Position numbers and translations under genes: made by a program. The notes under the pieces were generated by a model. It saw nothing but the letters and a program-made list of their open reading frames with translations. It searched no databases and was not told the origin of the DNA. Source: Boswellia sacra (lineage: Eukaryota > Streptophyta > Magnoliopsida > Sapindales > Burseraceae). Taken from it: DNA of 64,000 nt. Below are positions 57,741-64,000 of this stretch, in pieces. Positions within the stretch are counted from its first letter, which is position 1; each line of letters opens with the position of its first letter. The DNA lies in assembly GCA_013180625.2 (NCBI GenBank), contig SNVD02004611.1:142048-206047 (forward strand), given 5' to 3'.

Positions 57741-59085
57741 AAATTATTGAAGAGAGAAATAGAGATCAGAATTTTGAAAAAAGAAAAAAAAATTTGAAAG
57801 AGTTCACAAGGTCTTCAAAGGGCGACTTGGTGAGATATAAACCTGGCAATCATATTCGTGCATTATATCTTTCAAATAAATAGTTTCCTATTGTTGACAA
57901 AACATTGACTTTGCCAGGCAAAAACTACACATAGGCGCTCAAGGACAAATAAGTAAAACAAGTGAATGTAAGCCAACAATTTAAGGTAAAGCTAGTTTCT
58001 TTTCGAAACCTCAGCAACCAAACAAAGTATATAACAATAATTCAATAGCATTAAGCAAAAGTGAATGAAACCCAGTTGAGCTAAAGCAGCAAGTAAACAC
58101 CTTGGAGATAATTTTCAAGTCAAAGTTGTTAAAATGGTCAGGCAGTAATCTTCGTAGCATAGCTTTGGTTGCTAACTTTTGAGTTGATCACATATAAAAC
58201 AAAATCCATGACACACCAGGTGAAAAACATGAGGAAAAAATGTGATGCAAAAGGCCAGTCTGCAACAAAGTCGATAAAAGAATGCTTAAAATTGCTTTGA
58301 AACAAAACTTGTGATATCCTTAGCATTAAAGTGTACATTTACTAAAAAATAATTTTTTTTTTCTTTCAACAAAATAACAACCAGTACACTATCATGGAGT
58401 CCTTTATTAAGCATTCATAGAGATTTAATTCTTAGAAATTTAACCATGCATAAATATAAAGTATAGAAATTTCCATGAGTTAGGCCTAACAAATTCACAA
58501 ACTTATAAGAAAAATGCAGTAGAAAGTTAAAACTAAGCAACTAAACAAGTTTCTGCACATACCAGATTAATAAAGCATGGAACCTGAGTAAATGAAATTG
58601 GAGAATCTCCTGTGTCATTCTTATATTTTTAATTGTATTCAATGATCAAACTAAATATTTTTAGGTCAAAGTTTAAGTAGTCATAGGCTGCAACAAAGTT
58701 AAACCATTGATATCATCATATTACTTTAATTAGTAAGATTCTTAAAATAAAAAATAAAAAATAAATTAAAAAAAATATACCAACCTGCAGTTATCGAATT
58801 AATCTTTCCTTATGAGTTCCCTTTTTTGTAACCTTTGTATAGCTCATAATTTATCTTGCAAGGACTTTTGCACCGCAGATTTAAACCTTGATCACATGCA
58901 TGTTATTTCTAGATCTAAGAAGAAAACCAAATGATCAAATTTCATTTCTGCCATGCAAAACACATATCACATTCAAATTCCAATAAAAAATCAAATGATT
59001 ATTAATTCTATTAAAAAAATAGATTAAAATTTTCCAATAAAGTATAAGCAAGCCAAGTATAAGATATAACAATCCAAACATCTAC
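57741..59085. other. Pack-CACTA interior without identified gene
   Basis: An ORF at 58338-58138 (minus) is rich in Phe and hydrophobic residues, but I do not recognise it. The rest is AT-rich, intron-like. It may be intron sequence captured along with ABCC13 or the importin promoter. Confidence 0.4.
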
Positions 59086-59197
59086 CTCAGACTCGAAAGC
59101 CCTTATGGTTGATGATCCATCAAGTATCTCAGTAAATGATGCATACATGGGAGAACGAGAAATACTATCCAGCCTTCGCAGTTCCCTTGATGTTGAC
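59086..59197 (-). pseudogene. ABCC13: ABC transporter C family member 13 (ABCC13/MRP) exon fragment
   Basis: ABCC13 is an MRP-type ABC transporter. One exon on the minus strand encodes STSRELRRLDSISRSPMYAS and then FTEILDGSSTIRAFESE, the cytoplasmic loop of the second membrane domain. It has an AG acceptor (TTTCTACAG at 59200-59198) and a GT donor (59085-59084). The upstream codons for FFYR are in place before the acceptor. No stop occurs in it; no other exon of this gene was found. Confidence 0.78.
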
Positions 59198-59750
59198 CTG
59201 TAGAAAAACTGAAGAATTCCAAAGTAGACGGATTTGAACTTTAAATATAATTCTGTTCCATTGACAATCAATTTAAGACGGAAAAATCATACGAATTTTT
59301 ATATCCTAGTTTTAATTAGTTCAGGTCCAATCTTGGTTGCATCTTAAATTCCTAGAATCAGATATTCCAGAAGATATATTAACTTATGATACTTCAACCC
59401 TTGAATCAAAGACTCACAAGACAAATGTCCTCGTCAGTAAACCTTCAAACATTGTACCAAATGTCCGATGCTTAGTAGAAAAGGGTTTGCCACATTAACT
59501 AATACATATTTTAATGGAAATCCGTCTAGCTAATTTCAAGTTCAATTAAAGCATAAGGAAATTAAGTCTGAATTTCCACAGCCAAGAATAAAACCGGCAT
59601 GAACCACATAAGCTTAAAAATTTTCTAGAAAACAAGCAAAAACCAAGTTTAATGGTAGAAACTTATGAAGCCAACCAGCAAAAGAGTCATACTAAGAAAA
59701 AGGGAGTAACTACAATAACGAGGCAAATATCAAAAGGATAAGAAGAGTAC

Positions 59751-61060
59751 CGTTTCAACAGCATTCTCAAACAACTCTCTTGCCCTTTCAAGTTTTGTCT
59801 TTCCATATCTCTTCACAAATTTTGAGAGGTATGTGACTCAAATATCTTTTACATGAGGGTACTTGAAAATCTTGACACCTTTTTCATACACTTTAAATGC
59901 ATCTTCAAAGTATTTATGCTCCTACAAAAGTTAAGAGTGAAAATATCATCATATATAATCTGATAAAGGAACAAGGAATACAACAGGAAACCAAAGGAGA
60001 TATATACATACTTCCAAAAGTAATGCATATTTTATGATAATATGAGGTGTGGCAATTCTCAAATCCAATATCTACTCGTACACAGCTCGTGTGGACTCCA
60101 AAGAAGCGAGGCTCTCTTCCAAATCAACATAAAAGGTCCAAAGTCTCAAGGATTTATGCAGCTTCATCTGAACTGGTTCATTTCCATCAGCAGCCACTGC
60201 AAGTGAAAAAATAAACCAACAGATCGAAGATTAGGAATTGTTCCACAGATAGCCTATGACACAAAATGAGACAGAATAATGATTACCTCTTCGTTTGACC
60301 TCTATTGATGGCTCGGCTGTGGCTCATCTCATCAGATCCAACGCTCCTTTAAAATTTTTATGCCTCAACTCCATTTCTGCCCACTCACACCAAACACTGG
60401 CCAGGTGGTCCACAGTCTTGTAGTTCACTTGCACTATTTTATCAAAAATCACTCTTGCATTGGCAACATCCTTGTGGTTCTCATAAAGCTTGGCAAATGC
60501 AACCCACAGAGTGTGAGGCTTTCCCACAGCTTTCATGGGATCAATGGTCCTCACTTCCTCTGTGTATGTCAAAATCTGCTTCGTGGGATTACCTCCAAAT
60601 ATCTTGACCCTCCTATGCCACTGTTCCACATTATGTGGATTTTGTCTTAAGAGAACACTGTTAGCCAATTCTGGCATCCTATTTATCAGATGCTCCAGTC
60701 GAGCCAACCTCAAATCCACATCCTTGTCATCATGTAACCAAAACCCATGAAGAATCTTCTTCTCAAGTTTAGCAATTGATAAACTGACATCTAGTTGAAC
60801 ATCTTCATCTTCCTCAAAGCCATTCTCCTATAGCCATCCTCTTCTTCCTCATCACTCGACTCCATAGTCTCCATCTTATGTGCAACCATACTCCCCTCAA
60901 ATTGAGAGTATGCATCAAAAATAGCACTAAAATCCCTCACAGTAACCACTGTTGACATCCCTTCCTCAAATATATCTCTTGCCTTCTCAAACAAATTTCT
61001 CCTAATATAATAATCAGCCAACGATGTCCACAACCTCCCAACCTCGTCAGTAAACAAGTA
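59751..61060 (-). pseudogene. SYF1: Pre-mRNA splicing factor SYF1 (XAB2) fragment with stops
   Basis: SYF1 is a HAT/TPR-repeat protein of the spliceosomal NTC complex. Minus-strand exons: about 61060-60287, 60196-60012 and 59921-59751, with GT-AG borders. They read FTDEVGRLWTSLADYYIRR, ARDIFEEGMSTVVTVRDF, DVDLRLARLEHLI, NPHNVEQWHRRVKIFGGNP and VDHLASVWCEWAEMELRH; then NEPVQMKLHKSLRLWTFYV; then HKYFEDAFKVYEKGVKIF and FVKRYGKTKLERARELF. A frameshift lies near 60800 and stops near 60328 (Arg to TGA), 60077 (Arg to TAG) and 59838 (Trp to TGA). It covers the middle HAT repeats, about 290 residues of some 900. Confidence 0.88.
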
Positions 61061-61189
61061 CCTGAAGCTAGCTATCTATGTACCAGAATGGCAACAGTAG
61101 AAGTAAGAAGAAGACCTACACATACAGACAACTTTTAAATCAAGAGCTCGTTTCTCAGGTTGGTTAAAGGATTAGATTTTTTGTAGATT

Positions 61190-61700
61190 CAAAGCCTCTG
61201 CTTCCCATAATCACCACACTCAGTCCCAACCTCTCCACCTCCAAGCACAGCCTCTCCTTCATGTCGTGGTCCTTCACTATATGGATCTTGAACGGGAGTT
61301 GCGCCTCCACCAACGGCTGTGCCAGATTGTTCGCTTTCATCGTTGTGAAAAGATCAAAATCATCTTTGAGCTTCTGCTATGACTCCTCCGACTCCATCAT
61401 TTCCACCGGGAGCTCAATCGCTCCCCAGTCCGTGCCTTAGAGGACGCTGGTGGGACGCACGTGGAGGAGGATGATGTTGTCGCCTTAACGCAGGTAGTTC
61501 TGAACCGCCCATTTGACGGTAAAGGCGCTCTCATCGCTGAGATCGACGGTGATCCCGATTTTCCTGTGGTCCTTGATGTCACCGTGGAAGTCGACGGGAA
61601 TCATGGCGAGTGGTTATGGCAGAATGAAGCGGAGGTCCTGGAGGAGCACGGCCGAGTGGTTAGAAGTTTAGGCTTGCCGTTCAGGGATTAGGGTTAAGCG
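61190..61700 (-). pseudogene. PHOS32-like universal stress protein fragment with stops
   Basis: Plant PHOS32-type USPs are small cytosolic ATP-binding stress proteins. The minus strand reads an N-terminal AVLLQ-like linker, then RKIGITVDLSDESAFTVKWA, IILLHVRPTSVL, TDWGAIELP, DDFDLFTTMKANNLAQPL, PFKIHIVKDHDMKERLCLEV and LGLSVVIMGSRGF. It breaks off near 61190 before the C-terminal ATP-binding GS. Stops at 61487-61485, 61439-61437 and 61379-61377 are all in one frame. GC content is clearly higher than in the rest of the window. Confidence 0.85.
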
Positions 61701-62490
61701 AAACATCTCTTTCCTTATATACGATATGAAATTTTGAGAAAATCCCCATCTATTAAGACTTGTCAAAATTATCCCTGTAAATTACATAATAATCCATATA
61801 TTCTATAAATTTTCAAATACTTTATAATACGGAGTAAGACAAAAAGTTTTGTTACTGTATATGCTTGTCTACATACTTGGCACTATCTAAAAATGTGAGA
61901 AATATATAATAAAGTCAAAACAGTGAGTGACAAATATGAACAAAATGTGAGTTTGACTTTTATATTAAGGTTATATTTCTCACTTCTTTAAAAAACCGCC
62001 AAATAAAAAAAATTCAAAGTGACAAATATATGAAAAATTCTTGTAGTGGCCCTTGTGGATTTGTTTTAGATTATATCGAAAATGTCTCATACCAATGGAG
62101 ATCTTATGTATGCTTATATATCTACGATCTTTCCCATATCTAGCCGATGTGGGACTTTGGCCGCACACCCAACAACCCTCCCCTCAAACAAAGGACTACA
62201 GTATTGTGATTTTTTTTCGAGCGTCCCCTCAAACGATTATCCATCCATCTGCTCCATCGAGTTTCGCTATCTAGAGAACTACTTTATCTAGGTAAACTCC
62301 TTTTCAATCGTGTCGGGGTCAGAATAGGTCCATGAAGCATCCGGAGCACATCGCCTCGTACAATAGAGCCCAACCATGGACCCAATCGTGAGTTTTAACT
62401 AAGGCCCAAGGCCTGCCACCTTTTTGAAGTAATCAGAACCTACTAACCTTTAATTCGGCTTTTCGAAAATTCTTGCTAAGCCTGGGCCTA

Positions 62491-62503
62491 GGCTCTGATA
62501 CCA
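62491..62503 (-). promoter_or_regulatory. Primer-binding site of TRIM copy 2
   Basis: On the minus strand TGGTATCAGAGCC, two bases inside the 5' LTR, is complementary to the initiator Met tRNA 3' end. Confidence 0.88.
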
Positions 62504-62505
62504 CT

Positions 62506-62694
62506 TGTTAAGACTATAGAACTCCCAAAACTCTACATTGGTATGATATTGTCTACTTTAGGCCTAAGCCTTTATGGATTTGTTTTTGGATTCTAACCAA
62601 AAGGCCTCATACCAATGGAGATCTTGTTTATATTTACATGCCCATGATCTTTCCCATATCTAGCCGATGTAGAACTTTGGTTGCACACCCAACA
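62506..62694 (-). repeat. 5' LTR of TRIM copy 2 (189 bp)
   Basis: On the minus strand it starts TGTTGGGTGTGCAACCAAAG and ends in TCTTAACA. It matches the LTRs of copy 1. The AAAGTTC(C/T)ACATCGGCTAG block near its start is shared by all LTRs of the family. Confidence 0.88.
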
Positions 62695-62699
62695 ATTAA

Positions 62700-63507
62700 G
62701 ACTTGTAAGTGGGCTTGAGTGTCAGCTAGAGAAAAATTTGAACTACTTTTGCTTGTTTTGTAGCCCAAGCATGGTATAGGAAGAAACTTTTCAAAGATAA
62801 TTTAAGTTCATATGTTCTAGATAGGTTTTGCAGATTTCTTATTCAAGATACTGTTAGAACAAAACACAATTAAATTTAAATAATCAAGAATAAGAGGGAT
62901 TGTTAAAAAGAAAGATATTCATTTGTGCATTTGTATGGATAGAAAAGAAGAGAATTATGGACCAAAATAAGGGTCCCTGAAAAGTTCAGATGGCTTTAAT
63001 TACGCAAATTGACAATTTGTAATCCATTTCGATGGCTTTGTAATGCGAAAATTTTCCTTTTCTTCATGCATATTATTATCATACCGTATTTGGATTTCTT
63101 AATCCATTACTTGTTATGATTCTGCAAGCGTGTGTTCAAGGAAGGAGTTAGTCCTCCTTCCAAACGCATGCAGTAGATATATGGTTTTTCTATTGAATAT
63201 AGTCACCTATACCTTTGCCTTTGCAGCTAATGTGATGTCTAAACTTGATTAGAAAAGTAACTTTCGACTCTTTGGTGTTATTGCCATCTTCTCAGGATCT
63301 CTTTCTTCAGCCTCATTAGTTTCCATTACTCTCCCATTCAGCTCTGGATGTCTTATATATCTTCCCTGGGGTGTCCTTATACCTATAACTTTTGCCCATC
63401 AGCATGCCATTCTCAATTAGAAGGCTTATAATTGGCTTAAAAAAAAGATCAAGAAGACTATTTCCAAGTTCTCATACTGTTGCAAGAGCTTTAAAGGAAA
63501 CACCTTA
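62700..63507. other. Intergenic sequence, nothing recognised
   Basis: No gene or element end is supported here. Short frames have no known motif. Confidence 0.5.
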
Positions 63508-64000
63508 CACTACAACAAAGAGGACTTTTTTGTGGCGGGTCGAGACTATCGTAAAAGCCTTTTGACGGTGACTCACACTCTCTGCAAAATCAATTGCAGT
63601 AACAGATTTTACGACAGTTTATAACTACCAAAAAAATACTTTTACGGTGATTTAATCTTTCGACGTAAAAGACTATAAAGAAACTACATTGGCAATTACA
63701 ACACCTTTTTGCAGAGGTTTAAAACTGCAGTATATAATTAAGTTATAGGAATAAAATATAATCTTCGTAGAAGATATATATTTTTTTTTTACAGAACTAC
63801 TGTAAATGACATAGTAAACCGTCATAAATAGTTTCCTAAGGATTTTTTTTGTGACGGTCACAAAACCGCTATAAAAAGTTTTTTTTTTTTTGTTGGAGGG
63901 GGTGGTGTTGCTAGGGGCGTACGGATTTGCTGTTTACTATTATTTACTGTATATAGATTAATTAACCTGTTTTAAAAAATTATTTTGATATAATCTTCAA
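63508..64000. mobile_element. Start of a CACTA-like element, right side outside window or lost
   Basis: CACTACAACAAAGAGGAC at 63508 is followed by repeats of GACGGT and TTTTACGxCxGT in both orientations (63565, 63610, 63640, 63850), looking like a CACTA terminus plus subterminal motifs. The sequence loses this pattern after about 63890. The other end is not in the window. Confidence 0.5.

Larger units (their letters stand above)
51259..62048. mobile_element. Pack-CACTA: 10.8-kb CACTA transposon carrying host gene fragments
   Basis: The termini are CACTACAAGAAAAAATGCC and AAAATTCTTGTAGTG, flanked by GCC at 51256-51258 and 62049-62051 (perfect 3-bp duplication). The pre-insertion site is readable because the target is a TRIM LTR known from other copies. 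The left 860 bp are a subterminal array; the right side has only a short one (CGCCAAATA near 61997). Between them are fragments of at least six host genes, all on the minus strand, with introns: GC4, coatomer delta, importin beta-1, ABCC13, SYF1 and a PHOS32-like USP. No transposase is readable, so movement would need another element's enzyme. Gene-capturing CACTA elements are known in grasses and legumes. Confidence 0.92.
51194..62694 (-). mobile_element. TRIM retrotransposon copy 2, complete but split by the gene-carrying CACTA
   Basis: The left LTR is 51194-51258 plus 62052-62174, the interior 62175-62505, and the right LTR 62506-62694. ATTAA flanks both outer ends (51189-51193 and 62695-62699), a perfect 5-bp duplication across 11.5 kb. 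On the minus strand there is a primer-binding site TGGTATCAGAGCC (62491-62503) and a purine tract TTGAGGGGAGGGT next to the 3' LTR. Without the insert it measures about 708 bp, like copy 1 (725 bp). No coding capacity. Confidence 0.92.

Noticed and set aside
58138..58338. Hydrophobic 66-codon ORF as an ABCC13 membrane segment
   Set aside because: It lies next to the ABCC13 exon, but the sequence matches no region I can recall; kept as unidentified.
52409..61700. Reading the gene fragments as a normal cluster of host genes
   Set aside because: Every gene is partial, several have stops, they are unrelated, and the whole block lies between CACTA termini with a GCC duplication inside a TRIM.
1..64000. 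tRNA, rRNA or microRNA genes
   Set aside because: Only primer-binding sites complementary to initiator tRNA were seen; no cloverleaf or rRNA block was recognised. Small hairpins such as 31710-31743 lack supporting features.

Overview
The window is AT-rich nuclear DNA from a flowering plant, almost certainly a eudicot. Evidence is the plant LTR-retrotransposon lineages (SIRE/Maximus-like Ty1-copia, Athila-like Ty3-gypsy, a TRIM family), CACTA, hAT and Harbinger-type DNA transposons, an RPP13-like NLR pseudogene, and fragments of typical plant housekeeping genes with GT-AG introns. The species cannot be named from the sequence. I see no intact host gene, tRNA, rRNA or CRISPR array. Nearly everything is nested mobile DNA.

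Layout. 1-6754: 3' part of a decayed Ty1-copia element with its 3' LTR (5029-6754), sitting in the gag region of an Athila-like element. 6755-20559: the rest of that Athila element (gag, protease, RT, RNase H, integrase, spacer, env-like ORF, 3' LTR). It is itself hit by two solo LTRs of the same copia family (13205-14882 with ATCTT duplications; 17825-19726 with CTTTG duplications). 20575-21603: a truncated Athila-type LTR in inverted orientation. 23240-29031: an Athila-type solo LTR split by a 4.5-kb non-autonomous CACTA element (23464-27984, ATG duplication). 29138-29415: minisatellite. 30387-31661: hAT-type element with a perfect 8-bp duplication. 32326-33691: Harbinger-like element. 33804-34528: complete TRIM. 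36600-37086 and 48255-48650: two ends of an NLR pseudogene, separated by a second CACTA element (37087-48251), which carries a reverse-strand Ty1-copia element (37257-44795). 48709-49426: another Harbinger-like element.

The most notable object is at 51194-62694. A second TRIM copy (ATTAA duplication) is split by a 10.8-kb CACTA transposon (51259-62048, perfect GCC duplication). That transposon carries fragments of at least six unrelated host genes, all on the minus strand: golgin candidate 4, coatomer delta, importin beta-1 (5' end), ABCC13, splicing factor SYF1 and a PHOS32-like universal stress protein. Exon-intron structure is kept, so the fragments were taken from genomic DNA. Several carry stop codons, and two GC4 exons are fused by an internal deletion. 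There are also candidate first and last exons I could not identify. This is a Pack-CACTA (gene-capturing) element able in principle to yield chimeric minus-strand transcripts. The window ends in the start of a fourth CACTA-like element (63508 onward).

The boundaries rest on direct reading of target-site duplications, terminal motifs, primer-binding sites and polypurine tracts. Protein identities rest on recall of conserved family motifs, not on searches.
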